The notes beneath the pieces were generated by a model. That model was not told the origin of the DNA. It saw nothing but the letters and a program-made list of their open reading frames with translations, and did not search any database. This document shows positions 24,855 through 35,539 of a stretch of DNA of 64,000 nucleotides, in pieces. Position 1 is the first letter of the stretch, and each line of letters opens with the position of its first letter. Origin of the DNA: Adiantum capillus-veneris (taxonomy: Eukaryota; Streptophyta; Polypodiopsida; Polypodiales; Pteridaceae); contig CM043966.1 of the NCBI GenBank assembly GCA_014529385.2, positions 95,634,087-95,698,086 on the forward strand, in the 5' to 3' direction. A program made the position numbers and the translations under genes.

Positions 24855-25280
24855 CTAATTTTGCTTTAGCCAGTTCATCCCTAGTATCCCATCAAAGAAT
24901 CCTAAGGGTAGGGTTCGAAATTGGACAGAAGTTGGGTGTCCCCCTAGATCAAAGTCGATTTTTCCTGCAGAGTGTTGAGATACTACTTCCTTGCCATTTG
25001 CTAACTCTACAACTAGTTTGCTTGTTGGATACTTATCTAGCTTTAGCTTCCTCATGCATCTGGGTGAAAGAAATGAAACAGTGTTACCACAATCTATAAG
25101 GAAGTTAACTTGTTCACCTCTGAGAGATCCTTGCGTATGAATGACTGCGTATTGCTCGCAGTCATTCATTCGGGGCTGTTTTTTTTTCTCGCAACCATTG
25201 GGGTTGTCAATTGCAGCATGCAAGGTTGCTCTCTCCTCTGCTTCATCTCCCACATTTGGTTGTACCACTGCAGCATTCAC
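24855..25280 (-). pseudogene. Chromovirus aspartic protease
   Basis: The pattern VNFLIDCGNTVSFLS is a Gypsy protease active site in which the usual D-S-G-(S/A)-T-H reads D-C-G-N-T-V. The C-terminal G-I-L-G-M-N-W-L motif is kept near the end. It is in the gag frame. The CCHC knuckle expected just upstream (about 25290-25580) is present only in frame-shifted pieces. Confidence 0.82.
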
Positions 25281-25586
25281 TATGGCGGTAGCTCCACGCT
25301 ATCACCCTCTGTTTACCCTTCCATGTCCTCCTCTTCCATTTGGTTGGCCACGCCCATAAACATTCAAGGGTATGGCATTGGCGCTGGTTGCCTGAGTCTT
25401 CTTGGGGTACTTGGATCTGTAATGCCCAAACTTGCCACATTCGTAGCATCAAACATTTGGAAACTCCATAGTTGTGGTGGTAGCCACAATAGGGCGTTGG
25501 TCATATGCTTGGTTGGCTGGTCTGTTATTCCAAACATTTGTCCTTGCCCTTTTTGCCAAATGATTCCTCCTATTCTAATTGACCTT

Positions 25587-26117
25587 CTAAATTTCCATAA
25601 CTAATGGTTTAGCTCTAAGCAAGGCATCTTGAAGAGTTGTTGGCCTGAGAGCTTCCAGCCGATTGTTCAAGGGGTCAATGAGCCCTTGGAAGAATTGTGC
25701 TACTTGCTGATCCAGGCTCATTCTAGGAGCATACCTTCGAAGAGTAACAAACCTTGAGTAATACTCCTCGACTGAAGAAGTCAACTGACAAAAGGAAAAG
25801 AACTCGTTCATCTTCAAGGTTTTATAGGCAGGTGGTAAGTAACGCCCCATCACTGCAGCCTTGATGTCTTCCCACGAATGGGAAGATCCCTTGATGTTCA
25901 GATCTCTGCAATGCTGTTTCCACCAAATCTTGGCATCGCCAGACAAGCGGAACATCGCAAGCATGGTTTGATTCACGGGTTGGGTTCCTGAAGCTTCAAA
26001 ATAGTCGTCCATGGCCTCCATCCATACTTCCGCATCTCTCTCCACATTTGCCCCCTCGCCCTGAAAGAGTGGAGGTTGGGCTTGTTTAAGGAGGAGATTC
26101 TTTTCTTGCGCCGTCAA
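25587..26117 (-). pseudogene. Chromovirus gag
   Basis: A retrotransposon gag domain is clear. PLFQGEGANVERDAEVWMEA is followed by LSGDAKIWWKQH and then a WEDIKAAVMGRYLPP segment, ending in RLEALRPTTLQDALLRAK. The start used is the first ATG of the open frame. Similar gags begin about ten codons earlier, where an ATG at about 26144-26146 is followed at once by TAG, so the true start codon context is damaged. Confidence 0.88.
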
Positions 26118-26160
26118 GTAGAGAGCAGCAGGCGGTGCCTACATGGGTTACACGAGATTC

Positions 26161-26169
26161 TTGATACCA
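26161..26169 (-). other. Candidate chromovirus primer-binding site
   Basis: TGGTATCAA on the minus strand, 20 bases before gag, matches eight bases of the initiator-Met-tRNA site TGGTATCAGAGC. It is degenerate, and no LTR lies directly next to it because of the segment at 26177-28362. Confidence 0.45.
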
Positions 26170-26341
26170 TTACTTGGATTTCAAATAGACACAAGACTTA
26201 AATAAAATTCAAGATCCCACTTTATCAAGAGACAGAGACTCAGAGACAAAAACACTTTATTGATGAAGATTTAATACAATCAAAACCCCTCAAGGTTTAG
26301 GATAAACTCATGATCAATTTCTTACATGTCTTTTGGAATGC

Positions 26342-26866
26342 TTATAAGATACGCCAAGCAGGTTGTGTTGTCAGGTTCACATGATACTCTACTTTATTCG
26401 TGAAGTAGTTCCTATACTCATCTTTGAGTGGATAGTAAACTATGGTGTCGAGCCGGGATAACTCTTTTGCTACTCCAAAAGTTCTAACTCTGTTTGCTGG
26501 GATTACATTAGTGACCTTCTCCAAAAGCCACTCATTGAGGGTTTGATTGGTGCCGTCAGAGACAGTCAAGTCCATACGTGCAAGCAACAAGTAGAATATC
26601 TGCACCACCCTCAATTCTTCTCCCCAACGTATTTTCTTCAAATCGGAAGCCAGGCATTCTAGCTTCCGAGCGTTGATGTAGTAAACCCCTCCTCCAAGTG
26701 TCCAATCGAGCCCCCATCCTCTATCGATGTGAGTGGAGTGCGGTGTATGAGCCTTTAGCAGCATCTCCATGACATCTCGCCTGAATTGGTAAACTGGGGA
26801 TCGTCGAGCTTGTTCGTAAATAAGCTCAAACACTTGGAACTTCCGATATTCTAGCACGGGGTCTTC
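26342..26866 (-). pseudogene. Element-specific ORF, exon 2 (unknown function)
   Basis: About 175 codons, open throughout: EDPVLEYRKFQVFELIYEQ, then GWGLDWTLGGGVYYINARKL and VTNVIPANRVRTFGVAKELS. I recognise no catalytic motif. The minus strand has a good acceptor (TTGCAG, 26867-26872) just upstream. Joined to the donor at 28070 it keeps the frame. Similar ORFs beginning MAP-R/K-R-T-R-x-G-G-S occur in plant LARD-like elements, which is a family impression rather than a match I can show. Confidence 0.55.
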
Positions 26867-26970
26867 CTGCAACACCAATGCAAGGAATTCGGATCAGCTA
26901 CCTATATACCCTTAGTTTCTTTTAAATATTCATACAATACGACTTTATTTCTCAGTCTAACCTAACCTTA

Positions 26971-26982
26971 GCTCTGATACCA
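26971..26982 (-). other. Primer-binding site, initiator-Met tRNA type
   Basis: TGGTATCAGAGC on the minus strand is a full 12-base match to the initiator-Met tRNA site. It lies two bases past the CACA end of the LTR at 26985-27601. Confidence 0.75.
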
Positions 26983-26984
26983 GG

Positions 26985-27601
26985 TGTGAGGTTCCCACCC
27001 TGTCGTCTCAAACGACGGATTTGATGGTAAACCCGGTGGCCACTAGATCTACAACGGAAGCAAACAAAGTGGTTTATGGTTCCTCTAGCGAATGATCTCT
27101 CATCACAAAGTGAATCGAGTTCGAGCCTACTAGCATCGAGATCTAGTTTCACTTCGCAGGGAAAGCGTGATTAACTTATCTAGCAATCCTAAGACCCACC
27201 TTCCAAGAGGAGAGAAGTCCCGAGTGCCTTTTTTCCCATAGCTTTCAGAGGCACGTACACTTGAGACTTCACCGCTCTAGGGGCAATGAGTAATACTAGT
27301 GTCGATTTATAACACTATGGGGACGGAGAGTTCTCGACCAATCGGGACCACCCTTCTCATAGGCATTGGCAACCCGAGCCAAGCCCCCACTTTCCACCCC
27401 CACACTCACACTTATTTGTGTATCCTAATTACTACCACAATGGTTGTTCAACATATAAGTTCCTTGATTAGGTTCTGATTCACAAGGTTCATTAAGACAG
27501 CTCTTCAACCAGTATTGCAAAGCGGCACCAAGACAGTAGCTCTAGTAAAAATTTTACTCAAAACTTATTCATTAAAATTCCAATGTTCTGGAGGTACAAC
27601 A
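26985..27601 (-). repeat. 617-bp LTR with PPT on one side and PBS on the other
   Basis: On the minus strand it starts TGTTGTACCTCC at 27601 and ends ACCTCACA at 26985. A purine tract precedes it and a primer site follows it. No second copy of this LTR was seen in the window. The arrangement PPT-LTR-PBS is that of a shared middle LTR in a tandem element. It lies wholly inside the putative intron 26867-28070. Confidence 0.65.
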
Positions 27602-27613
27602 TCCCCCCTCCAG
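27602..27613 (-). other. Polypurine tract before the 617-bp LTR
   Basis: CTGGAGGGGGGA on the minus strand runs directly into TGTTGTACC. Confidence 0.65.
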
Positions 27614-28070
27614 CGAAAGTTTACTCCTCCCGTTGTCGCCTAGCTGCCCATACAACTAGGTATGTCCATCGCATAGAATGCACGACATGGACATTCCCAC
27701 CGCATAGAACGCAAGACGTGGGTTCCCACCACAAAGAACGCAAGTCGTGGGTAGAAGTCCTAAGCTAGTAACTATAGCTACTGCGAAATCATTGCGAGCC
27801 GTCCCCTGTGATCAGTGGGGGGATCAAGACTAGTTTCAACATTGGAAATAGAAATGAACAGGCTGAGCTAAATTTTCCCTAACAGACATTCTTTCCTATC
27901 TCAAACAGTATATCCAACAACCATTCTTTCCTACTTCGAATTTAATATACAATTCAATTCAAATGCCGAGGTTTTCGTTGGACTTCTCCAACATGTTTAG
28001 GGTTATGTTCTTTCCTAACTTATCGTATGCAATGTTAAATTAAACAAACTTGAATTAAAATGTGACCTAC

Positions 28071-28211
28071 CTCCTCAATTTCCTCGTCATTGATCCGTGA
28101 GTTGGCCGGTACTTGGTCGTCCATGGGAGCTTTCCCTTTCCCATTTGTGTTGCTTGTCCCCGCCTTGCGGTCGTGGGAACCACCGAAACGAGTTCTCTTT
28201 ACCGGGGCCAT
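28071..28211 (-). pseudogene. Element-specific ORF, exon 1
   Basis: Starts MAPVKRTRFGGSHDRKAG at 28211 and runs 47 codons to a GAG|GTAGGT donor at 28070/28071. Its phase-0 donor fits the acceptor at 26866, giving ...EIEE then EDPVLEY across a 1.2-kb intron. Basic, low-complexity N-terminus; function unknown. Confidence 0.5.
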
Positions 28212-28660
28212 TTTTATACTCACTACTTAATTGAAAACTTGGAAAAAGAGAGCTAACATTCGAGAGTAGCATACGACCAAAATGACAGATTAATTTCAAT
28301 AAGCAAATCCCTTTTTACGAGAGGTTTGATTACTTCAAGACATAGAGATTTCTGATAGCACCTTACTTGTTCTATGGGAATTGGCCCTAAGGTTAATTAT
28401 TTGGCCTAGATTAACAAGTTTCTTCTCAATCCATTTACTAGAGATGAATTCGGCATGCTTAATCACTTCCTAATGCAAGTAGAGGTTTGCAGATTTACCG
28501 TATGCATAGGTGAGAGGGTTTCTCCCTTCCTAGTGATTAATGATGGATTAATTTCACTAATTGCATCCTAATCTATGAGATAATCGATTCTAATTTAGTT
28601 GTTTAAACATTGTGGGGCAATAGAAAGCAGTTGACCATCTCTACCTCAATACCGACTTGT

Positions 28661-29765
28661 TCTTAATTACAATGGTGACTAGCGGTTGATTCCTTAATCA
28701 TGCATTAATCTATGATTAAGAGAGACTAATTGCTTGCATAATTACTAATTAGATTAAGATTTATGCAATAGATCATGGATACGGAGAATTAGAGAGTGTC
28801 TAATGAGTACTTTGGTTACGAATATGCATACTAGATGCGGAATTAAGAGGATAATAGAGAGGGAATTACAACAAGCGTGAATTAAATAAAAAAGTACCGA
28901 GGTTATGGCTAAATTCCTCTCGAAATTCTGATGCAATGGACTCCTCGAGACGAGAAACGGGCAGCACTTTCCTCCTTAGCTCTTCTTCCAAAGACTATGT
29001 CCGCCGACAGCAGCTCCCCAAGTTATGTGTGTGTGTAGGAGTGTGTGTGTGTACTAAGTGTGTGTGTGAGCATATATGTGTGTGTGTGTGTGTGTGTGAG
29101 CGAGAGAACACTCTTATATAGGCTCTCCCAAGCTGAAAATAGAACCAGGCTGCTAAATTCATCTGAGGGAGTACTCACCTCATGCAAGGTAACTCAGTTA
29201 CATGCTTAACAAGTGTCCAGTTAACTTAGTCTAACTAACTCTCACACACTCTCAAGCATGGCAAGTCTCACACAAGCCCCTAGAGGTGTGAGGGCACCCC
29301 CTAGCTGCTAAAGCAAGCTCCTAGTGGCCTGGGACCTGTTCCCACATAGCCCCCGAGCCCCGGTGCTCCTCGCACAGCCTTAGGAAATTTTGACTTTAGG
29401 CTAAAACGGGCGATACGAATCGGAATTTAATGTCGTAAATTGCTATACTATCTAACTAAGGTGTACCTGTCCGAGTACCTACATATTTAGCAGCCCTCGA
29501 TGTCCGAAAATGCATTTTTTCAAATTCGGGGTACGGGTGCAGTTTTTTGAGACGGTTAAAACTAGACGGGTCGGGTGACCAAAAACTTACTATTTCTGGA
29601 ATTTTTTCACAAAAATTGTTTTAATTCACTTTTGGAAGCTTTATAACATTCTAAACATCATGGCACCGACAGAATTTGGAAAAATGCTAAAAATAGTAAC
29701 TTTTTTCATTATGTTTATTCCATGGTATAATGGTGCTCTTTTTGGTCGGGGTCAGAGACCTTACA
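28661..29765 (-). repeat. Chromovirus 5' LTR (shared part)
   Basis: Matches 20730-21821 over its full length, with differing microsatellite lengths (TG repeats at 29023-29100). The minus-strand start is TGTAAGGTCTCTGACC at 29765. The sequence at 28370-28660 has the same AT-rich character and may be the rest of this LTR, which the left copy lacks. Confidence 0.85.
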
Positions 29766-29939
29766 TAAATATAGCAGTTTCAGCCTTATGATCAAGACAT
29801 TTAGCTATTGTGCGTCAAAATAGGACCACTAAAACCCAAAATAGAGGAGACAAGAGTGCCATACTTTTGTATACGTGTCAAATGACTATTGGACTATTCC
29901 TTAATCCTTAGATTAACAAACAACCCTTTTTGAGTCGTT

Positions 29940-31260
29940 TTTGGCCCTAATGCTCATTCTAGTTTCATCTAATTTCTCCAAGATGTCTAGTCTTTCAGAT
30001 AGTTTGTGTCTCGTTCATCATAACTGTGTTGTGATTCAAAGTGGGCTAATTAAGAATTCCATGTGTAGAATTGCAAAAATCCCAAACACAAGGTTAAATG
30101 GAGTGGTTCCTATGGACGTTTTAAATGCTATCCTGTAAGCCCATAACGCTGAGTGTAGCTTTTGGTCCCAATTAGTTATTGAGCCACTCACTATTCTGGT
30201 GATCACTATGCATAAGATTTTATTAGTACTCTCTGCTTGGCCGTTATCTTGGGGGTGGTAGGGTGCTAATTTGCGATGAATCACCATGAATTTTGTCGAT
30301 AAGCTTTCAATGATGTTGTTTACAAAGTGTGTTCCTGTATCGCTCACAATTTCAATGGGTAGAACGTATCTGGTAAAGATATTTTTGAAGAGGAACTGTG
30401 CCGTAGTTTGTGCATCATTTTTGCGTTTTGCTTTTGCTTCCACCCATTTGGTCAAATAATCTGTGGCTACTATGATATATTGTGCATGTGTCCGGTATGC
30501 ACGAGGTATGATGGGGCCTATAAAATATATGCCCCACTTTGCAAAGGTTTGTACTCCAATCATCGGCTATAATGGCATTTCATCTTGTTGCAGAGGTGCT
30601 TTTGTGCGTTGCCATTCATCACACTGTTTTACATATGCATGCGCGTCTCTAAACAGTGTTGGCCACCATATTCCTGTACAATGTACTAGTTTGCAATTTT
30701 ATCAATAGAAAAATGTCCACTGACTGGCCCAAGTGTGCTTGTTCTAGGATAGAGAAATACTACTACAACTGGGGACACCCCATTAGTGTGTTCAATCTCG
30801 TAGATAAACTCCACATCCTTCAGATTTTCTATCTCTTCCTTAATCTTTTTGGCAAAAGTCCCATTGTACGTGTAATGGTGTTGTCTGTGCGGTCTGGTAT
30901 TACTTTTGAGGGGTATCATATGTTGACATATTTTTGGATCTATTTCCTTTAAGTCTTTGTATGACCATGCAAACAAATCTTTATATCATCGGAGTGTTGC
31001 TATCAATAGATGTTCTTCTTCTTCCATGAGGTCCGTGGAGATGCTTGACGGCTTAGGTTCCATGTCTGGTTATGCTAGGTTTATACATTTGGCTTTTTGA
31101 TGACCATCATATGAGGTTCCATGCTCCTTGTTTGGGCTTCTAAATTAATATTTTTCTGTCTTGAATAGTATACCTTTTGTAGTGGGAAGGTGCGTCAAAC
31201 TTATCATTCTCTGATTCATCGTCAGTTTCCAACTCCATTGTCCAAACTTCTTTCAAGTTC
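29940..31260 (-). pseudogene. Athila/Tat-type Gypsy pol fragment, RT joined to integrase by deletion
   Basis: On the minus strand, from 31260: a pre-RT spacer (LKEVWTMELETDDE), then the start of RT with FAWSYKDLKEIDP and KKIKEEIENLKDVEFIYEIE (30686-30976). The frame then jumps directly to the integrase zinc region (TLFRDAHAYVKQCDEWQR, about 30590-30660) and the catalytic core (30036-30563) with its acids in ATDYLTKW, VSDTGTHF and GQAESTNK. The RT palm, RNase H and everything between are missing, about 2 kb by family standards. One TAG and one frameshift lie between the zinc and core parts. The post-core ERLDILEKLDETRM block runs to about 29940. Confidence 0.85.
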
Positions 31261-31992
31261 ATTTTAATTTGTTGTATATGTGTTTGCACTCTGTTTTTTT
31301 ATAATTTCATTGAATTTTCAAAAATATTTTCGGCTTGTGATTTTTGTCTGCTTTTCTTTTTCAAGTTTTTTTATGTTGAGTCGGGTTTCATGAATCGCTT
31401 TGATATCTCATCTTTAAGGCAATCAATTGCTTCGAATAGCTTCAAATACTGCATTTTGTTGTTTAAAAGAGGTACAAAATTTTCTTTTCTTTTATTTCAT
31501 TTGTTCATGCATCTATTTAAATATCTACATTGTCTTTGTGGTTTTTGGTTTGGAAAATCATAATAGAGTGCTTGTCGATCCCTCTATTTGATGCCCTTGT
31601 GTGAGTACTAGAAAGCTCATCATTCGTGTTGTCTTCAAAGGCTTGTTGGTGGAGTCTTAGAATGTTTCTTCATCAGTTTGATCAACTGTTTTTTTTTTTT
31701 TTGCGGGTTTTTTTGCAATCAACTGTTTTTTGTTGTTTTGATCAGGCTTTTGCACTTTTTTTTTTGTGGACCCTTTTGGCAAAGTTTCCCCCTCATTTCT
31801 CAGCAGTGTACTAGTCAATTATCTTGTCCGAATGTCAACTTGGTACATGGATTGTGATCCATGTTTGGCAGCATCTGGTCATGAAATTTGTCTAGCTGGT
31901 TCCTTGCCTTTAGTTGGACCCAATTCTCACCCCTTTTTGAATCTGGACAACTATAAGTTCAGTTCCCCCAAACTCACTTAATTTTCAAGGTT
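31261..31992. other. Unassigned T-rich sequence, left flank of the 11.3-kb element
   Basis: Long T tracts (for example 31690-31701 and 31756-31765) and no gene. At 31811-31870 there is a segment (CTAGTCAATTA, then GGTACAT and GATCCATGTT) that recurs on the other side of the 11.3-kb element at 43414-43465. Confidence 0.4.
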
Positions 31993-32032
31993 CATTAGGA
32001 AGGGAATGGGGTTTAAGGGGGCCTCTTTATTT
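31993..32032 (+). repeat. Left terminal inverted repeat
   Basis: Begins CATTAGGAAGGGAATGGGG and ends CCTCTTTATTT. Confidence 0.88.
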
Positions 32033-33889
32033 ACGATGAGATTAAAAAGGAGATTATGGAAGGGAAAAATGGGTGGATGCCATGTGGACTGCACGGGCCT
32101 CACTAAACACCTCTAGCTAAAGCTGAAGATCTGCAGCATATCCTTCTGCTAGATCATCCCTCTTTCTTTCCTCAACATCTTTTCCATTAATCTCTCTAGC
32201 GAGGATCTACTTCCCTCTCAAGCTTTGTAACATTATCTTTCCCATCAAGCCAACAAGCAGGTGGAGCAGTATAGCAATAAGTGGCATCCTTCACCTTTAT
32301 GTACCATCAATAATTTTTCTCTTTATACAGCTGAGAACATGGATGTGCAATGTCTAATCATAAGTGTTTGTTTGTAGGTTGTGCGATTTTCCCCATGGCA
32401 TCATCAGGTATTCAACGACCTAGGAGTGTCAATGACTCCATTTCATGTAGCAATGTACAAGACAACAATAGATATTGGGTTACGATGGAGTTAAAGCGAA
32501 TGATGTGCTCAGGAGGTGCACACAAGGTCTCAAGGACACCATTGGAAGGGAAGAATCATGGAGTTCAAGAAAACACAAGATGGCTAGAGGCTTGCGAAGG
32601 TGCATCATGTGTATGTTGATTCACAATTGAAGCTAGAGACAGTAGTGGCTCCATCGACGTTTCCTGCAAATTGTAATTTTACTCTTCTTTCAAGTTTTTT
32701 GGTTGTCTCTTTCGTATTTTTTCCTTGTGTGTTGCTTTTGATGATTGTAATATTTCCATTGCTTGTTCATGTTTGCAGATGTTTTTCCATCCAATTTTCT
32801 AGAGTGGGAGCCAATAGAGTCCTTCATAGGAACTTTTGAGGCTATCCACACTGAGCTTGGCAAGTTGCTCTATGCTGGCTATCCATCCTCTGAGCTTACC
32901 TCACGTGACTTTTTTTAATATAATCATACTTATGTCACACCTAGGTGAAATGAATATGGTAATCTTTCTTTGGTTCATGTGCCAACCTTGGAGAGTTTGG
33001 AATGGCCTAAGCTAGACAGTGCCTTGATCGCAGCAACCGAAAGGAGAATTGAGGTGGATGTGCAAGCAGCAATGAAGTGCACATATGGTTCCCAAAAAGC
33101 CATGGTAACATGGTGTATGTCTTTCTACTTTAGAGTGTTCACAAGACACCGACAATGTGGACTTGCAAAGGGGGAAGTGTGATCAATGACTTTCTTGCAG
33201 CTGGATTGGATTCTAAAGTGGTCAACCACTAGGGAGATAGAATCAAGTGCTCTGTAGTTGTTGACAATGTGGTGTTCAAATGCCATATTGCAAAGCAGAT
33301 CTTGTCAATGGTCTTTCCCTATAGAAGATGGAAGCTGACGATGGGAGAATGGGAGGCACTAGACTCTAAGGTTGCTGCTAGTTGACCTACAAATACGCCT
33401 CCAGGATGATGCAGTGCACCACATTACAGTGAACAATGACTGGCACCTCAGTCATCTTCGCAAGTATATTAATCTCAAATTACCTTGCCCAAGTAATATC
33501 TCTTTGTAATCAATGAAAAGGTTGTTCGCTTCAAAAAAGAGAAGAGTTTTTTGTGTGAGAACGTTCCGGTTTTGTGATGTATTTTTGTAAAAACTTATAA
33601 CTGACAAGGATTTTTCTCCCATTAATATAATGGTTTTTTGAATTTCTTTTCGACGCATACTTGTTTTTTCTCAAATTGTTCAAGTTTTCGATTGAAACGT
33701 GCAATTTCTTTGATGTGGAGCACAAATGTTTTCAATGTTGGTGTCTTTCAATGCTTTGTCACGTGGATTCTGTTTGAAATTATAAGTTTAAGTTATTTTG
33801 ACATTAATTTTAAGTGCTTTTAAAAAGTGACTTTGGGGTATAAAAGTGACTTTCTAGGTTTTAAACTTCATTTTTCACATTCAGAAAAC
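32033..33889. other. Interior of the TIR element, no recognised gene
   Basis: Short plus-strand frames at 32350-32619, 32970-33182 and about 33180-33370 change frame repeatedly. The stretch FEAIHTELGKLLYAGYPSSE (about 32835-32895) and a VFPYRRWKLTMGEWEAL segment (about 33310-33365) look protein-like, as if one plus-strand gene had decayed here. I cannot name it. Confidence 0.4.
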
Positions 33890-34384
33890 TCTAGCTCTAA
33901 GCACTCTTTGCATCTTCTTCACGAACGAACCCAGGACAAAGTCTACTGATGCACTACTCAAACAATTAGAAAAGGTAGGACTTGTAGATCGAGCACATGA
34001 ACTAATCAGTGTGTTTGAGGGGACATGCATGCCAGTGCTAGCCTTCATGCAGAGGCATTCAAAAGCTTTCTTGACTACATGGCACAACACATGGAAGAAT
34101 ATGCCATAATCTTTGAGGGATTCGACATGTCATGATTTTGAGTGGATTTCCTGAAGCATTTCTATGCAGCCAACAAAAACTTTTGGTTTCGTTTGTTGAG
34201 GTTTATTAAAGGCCTCACGGAACAGGACTACATGACAGAGGATGAAGATGATCTCATAGATTTGGGCATGGGGTGCATAGGCACCCAATTCATTTCTTGG
34301 GACATGGTTCTGGTCATACTTATGCTTGAGGGCATGGATAAGGGAAAAAATAAAAGGAAAAGGTCAATCAAAGACTACCTGTGA
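33890..34384 (+). pseudogene. Unknown frame-shifted ORF upstream of the acidic ORF
   Basis: Protein-like pieces in two or more frames: KQLEKVGLVDRAHELISVFE (about 33960-34020), FKSFLDYMAQHMEEYAIIFE (about 34068-34125) and a clean piece with FLKHFYAANKNFWFRLLRFI then EDEDDLIDLGMG (34142-34384). The last piece ends in a Lys/Arg-rich KGKNKRKRSIKDYL. No motif I know. It runs straight into the next ORF with a 4-base overlap in another frame, so the two may be one decayed gene. Confidence 0.4.
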
Positions 34385-34959
34385 CCATTGTGGAGGAATC
34401 AAAAGAAGTTATCAAAGAGATTGATGAGCAAAGTAAAGCAATTATGGAACTCATCCTCTTGCAAGATCCCAGCTCCACTGAGGAGGAAGATCTAATGATA
34501 GAGGGAGATGAGGTGCTGGAAGAGGTCCAAGACCTCCAAATTCTCACTTTGCATGCAGTGGTGGTGGATGATCATCACTTTTTGTTCCTTGATGACATTG
34601 CTAAAACAGTAGGACTTAGAGAAGACGAGTCACTCACAGTGCTTGCTATCTATGTGGGCATGAAGGATCCCAATGGAAAGGAAGAGAAAGTCAATTTTCA
34701 AATTGACTTTGAAGACCAAGATCTCCCAACAAGCCTCTCTTTCCTCCCCAATGAAAACAAACATAAGTTGGTGCAAACAGTAGCAAGTACGCTTGTGGAA
34801 ATCAAATCATGTGCCTCTTTCTACGAAAGCGTACAGGAAAGTGCATTTCATCCACACAAACCATTGATCATGATTGGTAGAGATGATCAATCTAGCATCG
34901 ATCTTACAAAGAAAAATCTTGAAGAGAAGGATGAAGAAACTGAGGTAAAAATATCTTAA
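34381..34959 (+). CDS. Hypothetical acidic protein (unknown function)
   Basis: The longest clean plus-strand frame in the TIR element: 192 residues from a GTG at 34381, or about 172 from the first in-frame ATG at 34444, which I consider the likelier start. It is strongly acidic (many Glu/Asp) with internal LILLQDPSSTEEEDLMIEGD, HHFLFLDDIAKTVGLREDES, FQIDFEDQDLPTSLSFLPNE and a charged end (NLEEKDEETEVKIS). No signal peptide, membrane segment or zinc motif. I recognise no family. Its survival as an open frame inside a decayed element is notable. It could be an element accessory protein or part of a larger gene with 33890-34384. Confidence 0.45.
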   Translation: MTIVEESKEVIKEIDEQSKAIMELILLQDPSSTEEEDLMIEGDEVLEEVQDLQILTLHAVVVDDHHFLFLDDIAKTVGLREDESLTVLAIYVGMKDPNGKEEKVNFQIDFEDQDLPTSLSFLPNENKHKLVQTVASTLVEIKSCASFYESVQESAFHPHKPLIMIGRDDQSSIDLTKKNLEEKDEETEVKIS

Positions 34960-35539
34960 CCTGGTAGATTGTCTATTATTCCTTACTACAAGTGTTAAAG
35001 TCAATTAATGCTTTGTAGATGGCATACCATGTTGATAAGTTTGCAATGCGTACTGGAGGTTTATGCAACGTGTCCATGGGTAGAGATAGCTTGCTTTGGC
35101 ACTACTGAGCCACCTTGGGCCATCAACTCTTAGAGTTTCTCACACAGGGTTCTCCAAGAATGGTTTTGCAGAGTCACTAAAGTGCAAAGCATTAAGTGCC
35201 ATACTTACTGAAGATTCTCTCACCCTAAATGCTCACAAATGTATATAGGTGGATCGAGAGGCAGCATAGGCAAGCATCCATGCTCAATCCTCTCTCATTG
35301 TGTCTTGAGCCTAGGTCAGTCAAGGGTTGACAAACCTAGAGGAAATTGTAAAATCCCTTGGCGTCAAGTCAGCACCATTCACCCCATACCCACATATGTA
35401 ATTCATAGAAAAACTAATCGACCATGATGTGATATCCAAATCAATACAGAATAATTGTTTTTGTCAATGATTTTTTCCAACATTCAGTACTTGTTTTTTT
35501 TTCTGAGTCATATTATCCAATAAATTTCATTTCTGCAAC

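Larger units (their letters stand above)
26177..28362 (-). mobile_element. Foreign segment in the chromovirus leader
   Basis: A 2.2-kb stretch carries an unrelated ORF in two exons and a third type of LTR. TTACTTG occurs on both sides, at 26170-26176 and 28363-28369, and could be the insertion duplication. Without the segment the 5' LTR end would lie directly beside the primer site. The ends are not inverted repeats and the class is unknown. Confidence 0.45.
20730..29765 (-). mobile_element. Chromodomain Ty3/Gypsy element (chromovirus), decayed
   Basis: Minus-strand order is 5' LTR (28661-29765), leader, gag, protease, RT, RNase H, integrase, chromodomain, purine tract, 3' LTR (20730-21821). 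The chromodomain places it among chromoviruses of the Tekay/CRM/Reina group; I cannot choose between these. The coding region lies in three different frames with several stops. The leader is about 2.2 kb too long because of a foreign segment (26177-28362). I could not find matching target repeats: the left LTR appears to lack its distal end. Confidence 0.82.

Noticed and set aside
27583-27768. Plus-strand frame over repeated GCATAGAATGCACGAC-like segments
   Set aside because: It lies across the purine tract and the end of a minus-strand element; the repeated segments are short degenerate duplications.
20725-29770. Target duplication for the chromovirus
   Set aside because: CCTCC before the left LTR and TAAAT after the right LTR do not match; the left LTR seems truncated, so no duplication can be claimed.
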